DNA of 64,000 nucleotides from Spirosoma endbachense. Its GTDB lineage: Bacteria > Bacteroidota > Bacteroidia > Cytophagales > Spirosomataceae. A program made the translations under genes and the position numbers. This document shows, piece after piece, positions 1 to 9,737 of the stretch (position 1 is the stretch's first letter; every line of letters starts with the position of its first letter). Under the pieces are notes generated by a model. It worked only from the letters and a program-made list of their open reading frames with translations. It had not been told where the DNA came from and searched no databases. The stretch lies in contig NZ_CP045997.1 in the NCBI RefSeq assembly GCF_010233585.1, positions 5,275,284-5,339,283 of the forward strand, in the 5' to 3' direction.

Positions 1-1581
1 CTCGTTGCGGCTGAGTTTGGACTGGCTATTATTTCGACGGCGCTGGGTCGGGCAGTTTCGTTAATGGATAGCCTATTGGGCGATCTATTTGCGAACAAGA
101 CATCGATTCGGCTGATGGAACACGCAGCCACGCTCGATCTGGAACAGTTTGAAGATGCTACGTTTTATGACAAGCTCGAACGCGCCCGCCGACAAACGAC
201 GGGTCGGACGGTGCTTTTGTCGGGTGTATTCGGGCAAGTACAGGAGTTGATTTCGGTGGCCTTTCTGGCTGCTGGTCTGGCAATCTACAACCCCTGGTTG
301 TTACTCCTGATTCTACTGGCCGTAACGCCATCCTTCATTGGTGATAATTATTTCAATCAGCGGAGTTATTCACTATCGCGTTCGTGGACACCCGAACGGC
401 GCGAACTTGACTACCTGCGCTTCATTGGCGCTAGTGACGAAACGGCCAAAGAGGTCAAGATTTTCGGATTATCCAATTTCCTGATTGATCGCTTCCGTTC
501 CCTATCGTGGGAATACTTTCTCAAAAATCGATCATTAGCCATTAGTCGGGCGGGTTGGGGAACACTACTGACCGCTCTCGGTACGGCGGGTTACTACGGA
601 GCTTACGTCTGGATTGTTATGCGGGCAGTTGGTGGCCAGATTTCGCTGGGGGATCTGACATTCCTGGCGGGATCGTTCCGGCAGGTTCGCGGTTCATTGG
701 AAGGTATTTTACTTCAGTTCAGCAGCCTGACACAGGAAGCCATCTATTTACAGGACCTCTTCGATTATTTCGCCATTCAACCATCGATTCACTCGCCCGG
801 TATAGCAAGGCCATTTCCGAATCCGATTCGGGAAGGTTTTGTTTTCGAAAATGTTGGGTTTAAATACACAAACTCAGAGCGCTGGGCATTGCGTAATTTG
901 TCGTTTACGCTCCACGCGGGCGAGAAGCTTGCGCTCGTCGGCGAAAATGGTGCGGGTAAAACAACACTCGTTAAGCTACTGGCCCGCCTTTACGATCCCG
1001 CAGAGGGGCGGATTTTACTCGACGGATATGATCTCCGCGAATATGATTTGATGGAATTACGGCGGAACATCGGCGTTATTTTTCAGGATTATACCCGCTT
1101 TAAAATGTCGGCAGGCGTAAACATTGCAGTAGGTGATATTGACGAACGGACCAACCAGCCCCGCATTGAAGCGTCGGCGCAACGAAGCCTGGCCGACACG
1201 GTTATTGCCAAACTCGCCGGTGGTTATGACCAGCAGTTGGGCCGCTCATTTGGTAAAGGCGTCGAACTGTCGGGGGGCGAATGGCAGAAAGTTGCCCTCG
1301 GCCGGGCCTACATGCGCGACGCTCAATTAATTATTCTGGATGAACCGACAGCCGCACTTGACGCTCGCGCCGAATATGAGGTGTTCCAGCGCTTCGGAAA
1401 ACTGACTGATGGAAAATCGTCGGTGATTATTTCGCACCGGTTCAGTACCGTTCGAATGGCCGACCGGATTCTGGTTCTGGAGAATGGTACACTGCTCGAG
1501 ATCGGCAGCCATTACGAATTGCTGGAGAAGGATGGTCGATACGCTGAATTGTTTGGTTTGCAGGCCAGAGGGTATCAATAG
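1..1581 (+). CDS. ABC transporter, fused permease and ATPase (5' truncated by window)
   Basis: The reading frame is open from the first base, so the gene begins upstream and its first membrane helices are missing. The visible part carries hydrophobic helices around residues 80-110 and 185-215, then a nucleotide-binding domain with Walker A GENGAGKTT near visible residue 314, the signature LSGGE near 423, Walker B LIILDEP near 443 and an H-loop in IISHRFST. This is the half-transporter exporter layout (type IV ABC fold), expected to work as a homodimer in the inner membrane. Substrate cannot be told from the sequence; lipid, peptide or drug export are all possible. A short gap of about 60 bases separates it from the next gene on the same strand. 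Confidence 0.9.
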   Translation, partial: LVAAEFGLAIISTALGRAVSLMDSLLGDLFANKTSIRLMEHAATLDLEQFEDATFYDKLERARRQTTGRTVLLSGVFGQVQELISVAFLAAGLAIYNPWLLLLILLAVTPSFIGDNYFNQRSYSLSRSWTPERRELDYLRFIGASDETAKEVKIFGLSNFLIDRFRSLSWEYFLKNRSLAISRAGWGTLLTALGTAGYYGAYVWIVMRAVGGQISLGDLTFLAGSFRQVRGSLEGILLQFSSLTQEAIYLQDLFDYFAIQPSIHSPGIARPFPNPIREGFVFENVGFKYTNSERWALRNLSFTLHAGEKLALVGENGAGKTTLVKLLARLYDPAEGRILLDGYDLREYDLMELRRNIGVIFQDYTRFKMSAGVNIAVGDIDERTNQPRIEASAQRSLADTVIAKLAGGYDQQLGRSFGKGVELSGGEWQKVALGRAYMRDAQLIILDEPTAALDARAEYEVFQRFGKLTDGKSSVIISHRFSTVRMADRILVLENGTLLEIGSHYELLEKDGRYAELFGLQARGYQ

Positions 1582-1643
1582 CCTTTCTGTGGTTTGAGTA
1601 GTAGTTGTATTGATTCGCCTTACTGAATAAAAATACGTTAAGG

Positions 1644-2255
1644 ATGAAAACGATCTCTGCCTTCTTGGCTTCATACAGCCTGGTTGCCGTTGTTATGGCC
1701 CAAACGCCTACTGTGCCTTCGCCCGATGTGCAGATTAAGGCCGCAATTCTGGCTGCTCCGGCAGATAAACGCGACGCAGCAACGGTATATGGTTATAGCG
1801 CAAAGAATGAGTTTGTCGTGCTGCGGAAAGGGACAAACGAACTGATTTGTCTGGCCGACGACCCCGCTCAGAAGGGATTGAGCGTGTCGTGCTACCATCG
1901 CGATCTGGACCTGTTTATGGAGCGGGGCCGGATTTTGAAAAAGGAAGGTAAAAAACCAGCCGAAATCCTGGCTATTCGCGAGCAGGAAACCAAGGACAAG
2001 AAGCTAATAATGCCCACTCATCCATCGACGTTGTTTTCGTATACGGCAAAAGATGAGAATTATGATGTTGCCACTGGTGACGTGAAAGACGGTTATTTGC
2101 GCTATGTCGTTTACATTCCCTATGCAACTGCCGAAAGCACCGGGCTTCCTCTAAAACCCGAAGCGCCGGGTATGCCCTGGATTATGGATCCGGGTACGCA
2201 CAGGGCCCATATCATGATTAATCCACCGGTATCGACAACGGCTGCTCATCATTGA
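1644..2255 (+). CDS. secreted protein of unknown function
   Basis: A 203-residue protein with a clear signal peptide (MKTISAFLASYSLVAVVMAQ, cut expected after the alanine-glutamine region). The mature part has no family I recognise; it holds two cysteines near residues 69 and 79 that could pair, a lysine-rich segment near 110-135 and a proline-rich end. AAGG stands 5' of the ATG. It follows the ABC transporter on the same strand but whether it is co-transcribed is not clear. Exported location is inferred from the signal peptide alone. Confidence 0.75.
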   Translation: MKTISAFLASYSLVAVVMAQTPTVPSPDVQIKAAILAAPADKRDAATVYGYSAKNEFVVLRKGTNELICLADDPAQKGLSVSCYHRDLDLFMERGRILKKEGKKPAEILAIREQETKDKKLIMPTHPSTLFSYTAKDENYDVATGDVKDGYLRYVVYIPYATAESTGLPLKPEAPGMPWIMDPGTHRAHIMINPPVSTTAAHH

Positions 2256-2321
2256 TTAAGCGATTATTATATATAACGTTTTCACTAAAAATCGCCGTGT
2301 ACTAAATCACCCAAGTACAGT

Positions 2322-2353
2322 TTTGGATAGGGGCTTTTGATTTCGCATTTTTG
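2322..2353 (+). promoter_or_regulatory. possible Bacteroidota-type promoter
   Basis: TTTG at 2322-2325 and CATTTTTG at 2346-2353 are 20 bases apart, near the TTTG / TAnnTTTG pattern, about 20 bases before the ATG of the next gene. The TA of the -7 box is replaced by CA, so this is weak. Confidence 0.3.
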
Positions 2354-2374
2354 CCAGTATATCATGCCTCCTCT

Positions 2375-4456
2375 ATGCCCAAACGTCTACTTATTGGTAT
2401 TCTTTGTTTAGTGCCTGGTTTTCTGATTGCGCAGCGGATGACTGGTTATCAGCTTAGTAATTATGCTGGCACCAATGGGTTAACTTTAAATCCATCTTCA
2501 ATTGCTGATTCTCGCTGGGGGACTTACGTTAACATAGGAACAGTATCGTTTCAGGCTGCCAATCAGCCTCGCGTGCCATTGGCAACGCTTTTCTTTGCTC
2601 AGGCTAATATTAAACTGCATGGGCAGAGCCTGGCCATGAAAGAAGTTGATATGCATGGGCCGGGGGCTATGTATCAATTGCCTAATAATCATGCATTTGC
2701 GGTTACTACCCGATATCGGTCCGATCTTAATCTGACCGGGGCTTTTGACCTGATCGACTGGTTTCAGGGAAGCACAGCACCCCTGGCAGATATTAACCGT
2801 TCGGCTCATTTGACATCAACCGCTTTCGGTGAAATTGCTTTGTCGTATGCACTGCCAATATTTGTTAAGGATCATCATTTTGTTAAGGCGGGGGGAACCT
2901 ATAAATACATTCGTGGTCTGCAAACAACAGAATTAGCGGCCAACGGGAAATTCGGAGCACCTTCTGATTGGCTTGGCTATTCACTTAACAGCCTGACAAC
3001 GACTTACTCGGACCTTATTACACTAAATCAACTGACTTTTGGCGATGCTCTTTTTGGGAAAATACCCGGAACAGGCAATGGCTTCGATATTGGATTTACA
3101 TATGAATTCAGGCCGGAGCCCGAGTCGTTTTACTATCCAATGGATGGCAAAACGCTTGTCGATGCGTCTGCAACAAAATATAAATTCAGATTCGGATTAT
3201 CGCTTCTGGATATTGGCAGTATCCGGTATAAAAATGCCAGTTCCTGGATGGTTCAGCCACGCGATGGAACGCTTCTTCAGTCGGAGATAAAGCCGCCCAG
3301 AACACCTACACAGGTAAGAGATGCCGTAGCCCGATCGCTGGGAATTGTACCTGAGGGCACAATTGGTGATCTGACGGTGAAACTACCCCAGACATTGTCG
3401 GTTCAGTTGGATGCTCAGGTCCGTAAGGGCTGGTTTGTCGGGGCTGCCTGGTGGAAACCCACCCGACCAGCGGCAGATAGGGCGGCCATTGCTCAGCATC
3501 GGTCCGAACTTATAACATTCGGCCCTCGCTATGAATCGGCTGGCCTGGAGTTTTCGGCGATGGTTAATTACTGGCAGGATTTGGGTAAGGTATCACTTGG
3601 TACGCACGTTCGGATCGGCATGTTCACGATCGGAAGCGATAATTTAGTTGGGTTTATTGCGGATAATGGCATGGCAGCTCATCTCTTCGCGGGTGTAACC
3701 TTGCCCATTGGAGCGAAGCGGCCAAGGGATAGCGATGGGGACCATGTTTCTGACCAGCGTGATTTTTGTCCGTCTGTACCGGGTGTCTGGGCTTTTCAGG
3801 GTTGCCCCGATACCGACAGCGATGGCATTCAGGATAAAGACGATAACTGCCCGCAGGATGCCGGACCAAAATCTAACAAAGGCTGTCCGGATTCTGATGG
3901 TGATGGTATTTTAGATAAAAACGATGCCTGTCCTCATGAAGCAGGACCGGCCAAATACAACGGCTGCCCAGATACCGACGGTGATGGTATCGCCAATAAC
4001 AACGATGAATGCCCAACTGTGGCCGGTTCGGCTGCTATGGCCGGTTGTCCGGATACTGATGCCGATGGTCTGCGCGACAATCAGGATACCTGTCCAAACG
4101 AAGCAGGTTTGAAAGAACTTGACGGCTGCGCGTTGAAAGTGGTAGCCAATAAAGATACTACCTTATCAGAACAGGATCGGTTGTTCGTTAGTCTGTTAGG
4201 GAAAAGCTGGTTACGAGGGGTTCAAGGCAATAAGGCAGTTTTGGAGCAACTAAAAACTTACCTGACAGCTAACCCTACCCGATTAGTAATGCTGGAATTT
4301 TTGGGCGGAAATGAGGAGCAGTTGGTTCGGGTGGCCACGCTTTTTAAAGATGATCTGGGAACCTATTTCGGTACTTCCGATCGTTTCCGTTTTACGGTAA
4401 ACGTCATTACAGGACAAGCGCCCGGCCTGGCGGTAAAACTGGGGAATAGTCAGTAG
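2375..4456 (+). CDS. DUF5723-like outer-membrane protein with five thrombospondin type 3 repeats
   Basis: I take the ATG at 2375; an in-frame TTG lies 24 bases upstream but the signal peptide [20 protein letters not shown] begins at the ATG. The 693-residue product has a long N-terminal part (about 25-445) that looks like the beta-barrel DUF5723 family of Bacteroidota, followed by five calcium-binding type 3 repeats with the D-x-D-x-D-G pattern and paired cysteines (about 451-585). Such repeats normally lead into an OmpA peptidoglycan-binding domain, but here the last 105 residues lack the GHTDN-type motif, so anchoring to the cell wall is doubtful. Likely outer membrane or surface; function unknown. 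Confidence 0.75.
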   Translation: MPKRLLIGILCLVPGFLIAQRMTGYQLSNYAGTNGLTLNPSSIADSRWGTYVNIGTVSFQAANQPRVPLATLFFAQANIKLHGQSLAMKEVDMHGPGAMYQLPNNHAFAVTTRYRSDLNLTGAFDLIDWFQGSTAPLADINRSAHLTSTAFGEIALSYALPIFVKDHHFVKAGGTYKYIRGLQTTELAANGKFGAPSDWLGYSLNSLTTTYSDLITLNQLTFGDALFGKIPGTGNGFDIGFTYEFRPEPESFYYPMDGKTLVDASATKYKFRFGLSLLDIGSIRYKNASSWMVQPRDGTLLQSEIKPPRTPTQVRDAVARSLGIVPEGTIGDLTVKLPQTLSVQLDAQVRKGWFVGAAWWKPTRPAADRAAIAQHRSELITFGPRYESAGLEFSAMVNYWQDLGKVSLGTHVRIGMFTIGSDNLVGFIADNGMAAHLFAGVTLPIGAKRPRDSDGDHVSDQRDFCPSVPGVWAFQGCPDTDSDGIQDKDDNCPQDAGPKSNKGCPDSDGDGILDKNDACPHEAGPAKYNGCPDTDGDGIANNNDECPTVAGSAAMAGCPDTDADGLRDNQDTCPNEAGLKELDGCALKVVANKDTTLSEQDRLFVSLLGKSWLRGVQGNKAVLEQLKTYLTANPTRLVMLEFLGGNEEQLVRVATLFKDDLGTYFGTSDRFRFTVNVITGQAPGLAVKLGNSQ

Positions 4457-4503
4457 CAAATCCATGTCGGTGAAAAGGTGGTCTGCAGACAGGGCGTAAT
4501 TTG

Positions 4504-5499
4504 TTAACGGGGTGTTTGCAGACCGGGCCAGTTCCATGTTTTTAGATCATCGCTCCAGGCAATTCCGATCGATGCATTTTTGTCAAAATCACCGGCTTCT
4601 TCGGTTAATGGACCCGAGCCGTGAAAGAACATGACGTATTTTCCGAACAGAGGTTCGTTCTTCATGTTCAGCACCGTACCTGCGGTTAGCCTGCCTTTGG
4701 CCCAGGGCCAATCTGCCTGTCCTAAAGTAATGAGGTTACCCCAGTCTTTCCAGGTTCGTAAATCGGTTGAGCGCTTGATGGCTATCCCGTTTTTCGGCGA
4801 ATGAATCAGAACGTATTCGTTATTCTCCACCAGCACGCAGGCATTTTCGCCGGAATCTGTATGCCCAAAGTAGGTCCAGTCGTGGAGGTTATAGGAATAA
4901 GACATACTCACCCCGTTCTGCTTGTAAAAACACCACCATTTACCGGGTTCATCTTTATCGGCCAGTAAATACGGATCGATCATTCGGCCCATGTCGTGTT
5001 CTGACACGGTTGGGCCTTTAACACGCAGAAGCTCGGGTTGGCTCCAATAACGCAGGTCGCGGCTCCGAATGGTAAAAAGCCGGGCATCACCGCTGCCGAA
5101 TCGGGGCATTTGCTGAACTGTGTAATCAGGGCGAGGGTAGGTTTGCAGGCAAAGAACCCATTCGTTATTGTATCGAATAATATTGCCAGGGCTACTATAA
5201 TCAAGACGTTGATCGCGGGGTGTCAAAATCTGTATTCGCGACCAGCGACGCAGATCTTTGGATTGGCTCATGGCTGTATAAGAATATACCTTGCCACTGT
5301 CTTCGATCCGTACCAGGGTAAAAAAGAGGTATATTGTGTTGTTGTAATACAGCACTGCCGGGTCGCGATAAGCCGTATGGTCATCACCCTGAAACAGAAC
5401 TGGCGAGGGTATTTCAGCAAGTATATTCTTAGGTGTAGAATTGGTCCATACCTTTAGGAGTTGACAGCCTATATACAGCCAAAGTAGTAAGATGTGCAT
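4504..5499 (-). CDS. exported GH43-like (five-bladed propeller) glycosidase-like protein
   Basis: The 331-residue protein starts with a hydrophobic segment (about 1-16) that can serve as signal or anchor. Blades of a beta-propeller are visible: HTAYRDPAVLYY (residues 41-52, with a candidate catalytic base Asp46), then repeated patterns of the kind seen in the GH43/GH32/GH117 furanosidase superfamily, such as SKDLRRWS, YNLHDWTYFG and SDDLKTWNW. It would act on a plant or algal glycan in the periplasm or at the surface. It ends face to face with the preceding outer-membrane gene 47 bases away and diverges from the OmpA gene. Exact family and substrate are not assigned; it could also be a non-catalytic propeller. 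Confidence 0.65.
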   Translation of the reverse strand: MHILLLWLYIGCQLLKVWTNSTPKNILAEIPSPVLFQGDDHTAYRDPAVLYYNNTIYLFFTLVRIEDSGKVYSYTAMSQSKDLRRWSRIQILTPRDQRLDYSSPGNIIRYNNEWVLCLQTYPRPDYTVQQMPRFGSGDARLFTIRSRDLRYWSQPELLRVKGPTVSEHDMGRMIDPYLLADKDEPGKWWCFYKQNGVSMSYSYNLHDWTYFGHTDSGENACVLVENNEYVLIHSPKNGIAIKRSTDLRTWKDWGNLITLGQADWPWAKGRLTAGTVLNMKNEPLFGKYVMFFHGSGPLTEEAGDFDKNASIGIAWSDDLKTWNWPGLQTPR

Positions 5500-5598
5500 A
5501 CGATTTTACCGGTTAACTATCTGATCTGACTACAAGTAAGCTGTTCGGATTTTTGATTAGGTCTTTCGCTGTTACCGCACTTGCAAAATTAAAAATAG

Positions 5599-7170
5599 AT
5601 GGCGAATTCAGTAAGCCGCGATCGATTGGGCGTAATCGCCTATTTAATTGCCCGGATAATAGTGCTGGGAGTGCCGGTTTTGAGTTCATTGGCGCAGGAC
5701 CGACTGGATTTTCGGGCTAATAGCCAGTTCATCAATAAAACCACTTATGAAATCTACACTATAATTCCCAAAGATTTTCGGCTACGGTCTATCCATGCAG
5801 ACGATAAAGCAGATACTATTACCGTAGTGACAAAAGATGCTGAACAACCTCTGTTAGTTACAGCCATTGCAGCGGTCATACCGCCAACGGCATCGGCTGA
5901 TTCTGTAAGAAAACCGAATGGTTCGGCTCAACTGGCGATAACAATTCAGGTAATTGATTCCGAAACGAAGGAGCCTGTTCCTGGCGGGAAGCTGAGCGTG
6001 ACCGACCAGACCCAACAGACGTTGATACCCGTATTTGACAGTCTCAATCAACAGTTTAGTGTGTCGGTAGTGCCGGGCACCTCACTCGCTGTTCTGGCAT
6101 CTGCTTCCGATTATGTATCCGCTAAAATACAACTCGCTAACCTGAATGCTTCACGACGGATTACGATGAAGTTGATGAAGCTAAAGCCCACTGTACTGAC
6201 TATCAAAGTGTTTTCGATGTCTATTCGTCAGCCTCTCGCATCGGCCGTAGTCAGTATTACCTCCCGAATTACGGGTAAAGCTGAGCGGTTCGAATTACCC
6301 ACCGGCCGGCTTGAACGTATATTTACAACCTCTGATGATCTTGATATTCAGGTTAGTGCAGCTGGCTATACGTCCATAAACCGACGATTAGCCATTGACG
6401 TACCACTATCAGGCAAGCTTTATGAGTTCGATGCCGAACTGGATAAAATTACACTTGGTCTGACCATTCGGGCGGTCGACAATCAAACGGGGAAAGCAGT
6501 GTCGGGAGCCACATTCACACTTTCGGGCCCGACAGGAACTCCACCGGTTCCCGTAAAAATAGACTTTGCAACCGGTCTGGCTACTGCAACTATACCCGGT
6601 AAAGGAACGTATCAACTGACAAGTGTAGCTCCGGGCTACGAGGATTTTACGCGGTCGATTGTCCTGGATAAAGAACAGAATGAGGTATTGGTTAAATTGT
6701 CAGCTAAATCGCCTGCTACTGCTGAAAAAACGGTCTTATCCGAAGCCCAGCCAACCGATAAAGCAGCAGTGGAAACGGCCGCTTTATCGGTACCTTCTGT
6801 CACAACAAAAACCTTTGGCGTCATTGAAAAAGGTAAAAGCATACGCCTGAACAAGATTTATTTCGATCAGAGCAGTCCTGTTCTGCGACCAGAATCGTAT
6901 ACCGAACTTAATCAGTTGTTTGACGTGCTGTCGAAATATCCATCACTGCGCATCGAAATACGTGGTCATACCGATAACCAGGGCGATTTTGATCTGAATA
7001 CGCAGCTTTCCCGCGATCGCTGTCAGGCCGTAGTTGACTATCTGGCTGGTAAAGGAATTCGTAAAAATCGGCTACAGGCCGTCGGGCGTGGATCGCTGGA
7101 CCCCGTTGCTCCCAATAACAACGAAGAGAACCGGAAGAAAAACAGGCGGGTAGAGTTTATGGTACTCTAA
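5599..7170 (+). CDS. OmpA-family protein with repeated carboxypeptidase-regulatory/PEGA-like domains
   Basis: A 523-residue exported protein; the N-terminus has a hydrophobic stretch ending in LSSLAQ (about 15-36). The middle (about 110-390) holds three or four similar beta-sandwich units with phrases such as VPGGKLSVTD and VSGATFTLSGP, like peptidase-associated regulatory or PEGA modules. The C-terminal 110 residues are a typical OmpA peptidoglycan-binding domain: IYFDQSSPVLRPES, then EIRGHTDNQGDFDLN near 453, then LSRDRCQAVVDYL and NRRVEF at the end. It should tether outer membrane to cell wall. It stands alone, diverging from the GH43-like gene. Confidence 0.85.
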   Translation: MANSVSRDRLGVIAYLIARIIVLGVPVLSSLAQDRLDFRANSQFINKTTYEIYTIIPKDFRLRSIHADDKADTITVVTKDAEQPLLVTAIAAVIPPTASADSVRKPNGSAQLAITIQVIDSETKEPVPGGKLSVTDQTQQTLIPVFDSLNQQFSVSVVPGTSLAVLASASDYVSAKIQLANLNASRRITMKLMKLKPTVLTIKVFSMSIRQPLASAVVSITSRITGKAERFELPTGRLERIFTTSDDLDIQVSAAGYTSINRRLAIDVPLSGKLYEFDAELDKITLGLTIRAVDNQTGKAVSGATFTLSGPTGTPPVPVKIDFATGLATATIPGKGTYQLTSVAPGYEDFTRSIVLDKEQNEVLVKLSAKSPATAEKTVLSEAQPTDKAAVETAALSVPSVTTKTFGVIEKGKSIRLNKIYFDQSSPVLRPESYTELNQLFDVLSKYPSLRIEIRGHTDNQGDFDLNTQLSRDRCQAVVDYLAGKGIRKNRLQAVGRGSLDPVAPNNNEENRKKNRRVEFMVL

Positions 7171-7197
7171 CCCGACTCGCGTCGACAGCCTTTGCCG

Positions 7198-8592
7198 TCA
7201 GGCGGATTCGTTGGGTTCCGGGCCACGAAAGGCGTCCTTTTTATCGACTCCAGCGAGCTTTATGGGCCGCCCTTCCCACGCTGATTGGTAGATCGCTTCC
7301 ATGATTTTCTGATCCTGAAGGCCTTCTTCTCCAGGCGTAAAGGGTCGTTTGTTTTCAAGGATGCATTCCGAGAAATGATCCATTTCGGCCGCAAACTGAT
7401 CCTGGTCGCCAATTTTGTGCTGAATAACCTGATTTTCTTTTCCCTGTGCCTGGCTCGTTTCTAACTGCAAACCCGTATAGGGAAATGCCGGGTCCATTTT
7501 GATCCAGCCCGTATCGGCCAGCACCTTATAGTTTTTGTCATCGTGATGACCATAACTGGTGGCACAACTGGTTTGTACCCCACTGGGAAATTTCATGAGC
7601 CAGTTGACCTGCTCTTCAATTTCCTTAAACCGAGGATCATTGGGTGTGCTATGAACATAACCAACTACTTCCGTTGGTTCTTCGCCCAGCAGATATCGAA
7701 TTGTGTTCAGGCAGTATAAACCAACGTCGGGTAACGAACCACCACCGGCCAGCGCCTTTTTAAACCGCCAATGGTCCGGGTTATCGGAGTTTTGCCCGTT
7801 GTTAGCCATGATGGACTTGACCTTACCGAATTGTTCTTTCTGAATCATTTCACGTACAATCCGGTGATGAGGTTCATATTGAATCCGATACGCAATCATT
7901 AGCTTACGGCCCGCCTTTTGGCAGGCATCGATCATCAACTGACATTCCTGTGCGCTATTTGCCATTGGCTTTTCGCAGAGAATATGCTTGCCTGCCTGTG
8001 CCCCCCGGATTGTATATTCGGCATGCATCCCGTTAGGAAGCACGATGTATATGGCCTGTACTTCTTTATTGTCGCGTAGTTTGTCGTAATCGGCGTAGCT
8101 GTAACAGCTCTCTATTCTGACGCCATATTGGGCGGCTACTTTCTGCATTTTTTCGGGACTACCGCTAACCAAAGCCACTACTTTAGATTTTTTGCAAGCG
8201 CCAAAAGCTGGTAAAATCTGGTTTAGTGTCAGATGGCCCAGACCAACCAGGGCATAGCCAATGCGCTGATCTTCAGGTAACGGGGTTGGCGTTGGTGATT
8301 CCTGCTGTTCTGTTTTTGCTTTGATCTGTTCCAGCTCTATTGGCTTGGTAGAATCGGTAGGTACTTTGGCGGGGGGAGAAGTAGCAGGTAGTTTGGGCAC
8401 AGGTCCACTGGTCGTATTGACCGTTGCGGAGGCCGATAAATTGGTTTCCGGCTTTTTATCGCACCCGATAAGTGCACTGCCGACTGCGCCAGCAACCAGA
8501 CCTCGACTGGCTGTTTTTAGGAATTGTTGCCGGGATACCATCGGCAAACGGGACTGATCGAGCAAATCAACCAGATGATCAATCGATTTCAT
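7198..8592 (-). CDS. lipoprotein Gfo/Idh/MocA-family oxidoreductase
   Basis: NAD(P)-dependent oxidoreductase of 464 residues. Residues 20-44 form an export signal with SRQQFLK followed by a lipobox ending in LIGC (Cys44). A proline- and threonine-rich linker (about 60-108) precedes the Rossmann domain with GLGHL (117-121) and the family's CEKPM motif (206-210), then the substrate domain. It resembles the glucose-fructose oxidoreductase branch, which carries tightly bound NADP and works outside the cytoplasm after Tat export. Here the usual twin arginine is Arg-Gln, so the export route is uncertain. It ends 28 bases from the convergent OmpA gene. Substrate is probably a sugar but unproven. Confidence 0.85.
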   Translation of the reverse strand: MKSIDHLVDLLDQSRLPMVSRQQFLKTASRGLVAGAVGSALIGCDKKPETNLSASATVNTTSGPVPKLPATSPPAKVPTDSTKPIELEQIKAKTEQQESPTPTPLPEDQRIGYALVGLGHLTLNQILPAFGACKKSKVVALVSGSPEKMQKVAAQYGVRIESCYSYADYDKLRDNKEVQAIYIVLPNGMHAEYTIRGAQAGKHILCEKPMANSAQECQLMIDACQKAGRKLMIAYRIQYEPHHRIVREMIQKEQFGKVKSIMANNGQNSDNPDHWRFKKALAGGGSLPDVGLYCLNTIRYLLGEEPTEVVGYVHSTPNDPRFKEIEEQVNWLMKFPSGVQTSCATSYGHHDDKNYKVLADTGWIKMDPAFPYTGLQLETSQAQGKENQVIQHKIGDQDQFAAEMDHFSECILENKRPFTPGEEGLQDQKIMEAIYQSAWEGRPIKLAGVDKKDAFRGPEPNESA

Positions 8593-8746
8593 AACGTTGT
8601 AGTTTTGCTAAAGCAACCTACCTACAACCGCTTTGTTAAGAAAAGTAAGCCATTGATCGCACGAGTTGACCAGTCCCTATCATGCTGGTCGTTACATACT
8701 GATTGACTCGTTTCGTATTGATGAAAAGAATCAGTTTATTACAGCG

Positions 8747-8819
8747 TGAATTTGGTCCTGAGGTGCTTATTGATCTAATTTTTACGGTCAGATCAATAAG
8801 CACCTCAGGACCAAATTCA
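8747..8819. terminator. 30-bp perfect inverted repeat at the end of the NIPSNAP gene
   Basis: Arms 8747-8776 and 8790-8819 are perfect complements with a 13-base loop. The repeat begins two bases past the stop of the NIPSNAP gene read on the minus strand, so it is best read as its terminator or mRNA 3' stabiliser. No long T-run follows. Confidence 0.75.
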
Positions 8820-8821
8820 GC

Positions 8822-9583
8822 TTACTTAATCGGAGAATAATCAGTTGGTTTCATGTAAACCGATTCCACTTTTGTGGTTAACGGTCCGTTTTTTTCTGAT
8901 TCTTCTTTTACCTTAACCCAGACTGGATCTTTACGGAACTCGTCGAAATGGGCTTTGCCTTCTGCTTCACTTGGGTGAGCCAGAATATAGACCAGCTTTG
9001 GCTGCCCGCCATCTTTCTCCTGCGTTGTCCAATAGCCAATGTGTGTCATACCATGGTTACTGAAAAGTTTAATGGTATGATCGCGGAAACGAGACAGCAG
9101 CGCAGGCAGCTTGTCGGGAGCTGGCGTATAAGTTCTTAATTCGAACGTACGGGCAGGTGATTTAGCACCGGTTTTTACTTCGGGTGAAATATCCGATTCG
9201 GTCATGAATATCTGATCCACATGGTCGACCAGTTTGCCGTTGGCTTCGGTTTTGGCCACAACGGCTTTCCATTCCGGATCGCTGCTAAATGCTTTCCATG
9301 ACGCGTCACGCGCTTCGCGGCTAGGATAGGCCAGAATGTAAATTAACTCTTTGCGAGCCGTATCGGTTGGAGTCCAGTATCCGATATTTTCCATCCCATG
9401 CTTCTCGAAAATTTTTGTCGTGTATTGCCGGAATCGGTCAACAATTTCGGCATACTTACCCGGTGTTGGGTAATAAATCCTCACCTCATAAAATTTGGAA
9501 CTGGGCTTTCCTGGGTTGGCAATAGCCAAGGTTGCTGTACCGAGTAGCAAGCTAAACGTGAGTAGTGAATACAATTTGAACAT
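8822..9583 (-). CDS. secreted protein with two NIPSNAP domains
   Basis: A 253-residue protein with a signal peptide (about 1-22, ending TLAIA). Two copies of the NIPSNAP fold (dimeric alpha-beta barrel) are seen: YEVRIYYPTPGKYAEI to the mid-130s and FELRTYTPAPDKLPAL to the end. Both contain the same phrase pattern, a basic patch then HGM and GYWT, which points to an internal duplication. NIPSNAP proteins in bacteria have no settled function; many sit near oxidative catabolism genes. Divergent from the alpha-E gene. Periplasmic location is inferred. Confidence 0.85.
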   Translation of the reverse strand: MFKLYSLLTFSLLLGTATLAIANPGKPSSKFYEVRIYYPTPGKYAEIVDRFRQYTTKIFEKHGMENIGYWTPTDTARKELIYILAYPSREARDASWKAFSSDPEWKAVVAKTEANGKLVDHVDQIFMTESDISPEVKTGAKSPARTFELRTYTPAPDKLPALLSRFRDHTIKLFSNHGMTHIGYWTTQEKDGGQPKLVYILAHPSEAEGKAHFDEFRKDPVWVKVKEESEKNGPLTTKVESVYMKPTDYSPIK

Positions 9584-9671
9584 AGTGTTTTCTATAGAAA
9601 AGGAATGGCTGGCAAATTACTTTATTTTTAAATGATTCTTTTGCAAAATAATCATACTAAAGACTTGCGGC

Positions 9672-9701
9672 TTGGAAAACAGCAATGAAGTTCTATTTTT
9701 G
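9672..9701 (+). promoter_or_regulatory. Bacteroidota-type promoter of the alpha-E gene
   Basis: TTG at 9672-9674, exactly 19 bases, then TATTTTTG at 9694-9701. This is a full match to the TTG-N19-TAnnTTTG pattern used by the primary sigma factor of Bacteroidota. The start codon is 36 bases downstream. Confidence 0.65.
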
Positions 9702-9737
9702 TTAGTCACCCTCCGTGATAACCCAATTATTTAACTT

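Noticed and set aside
4480..4524. Short inverted repeat GGTCTGCA/TGCAGACC between convergent genes
   Set aside because: Only 8 bp arms 29 bases apart, with the right arm inside the coding end; too weak to call a terminator.
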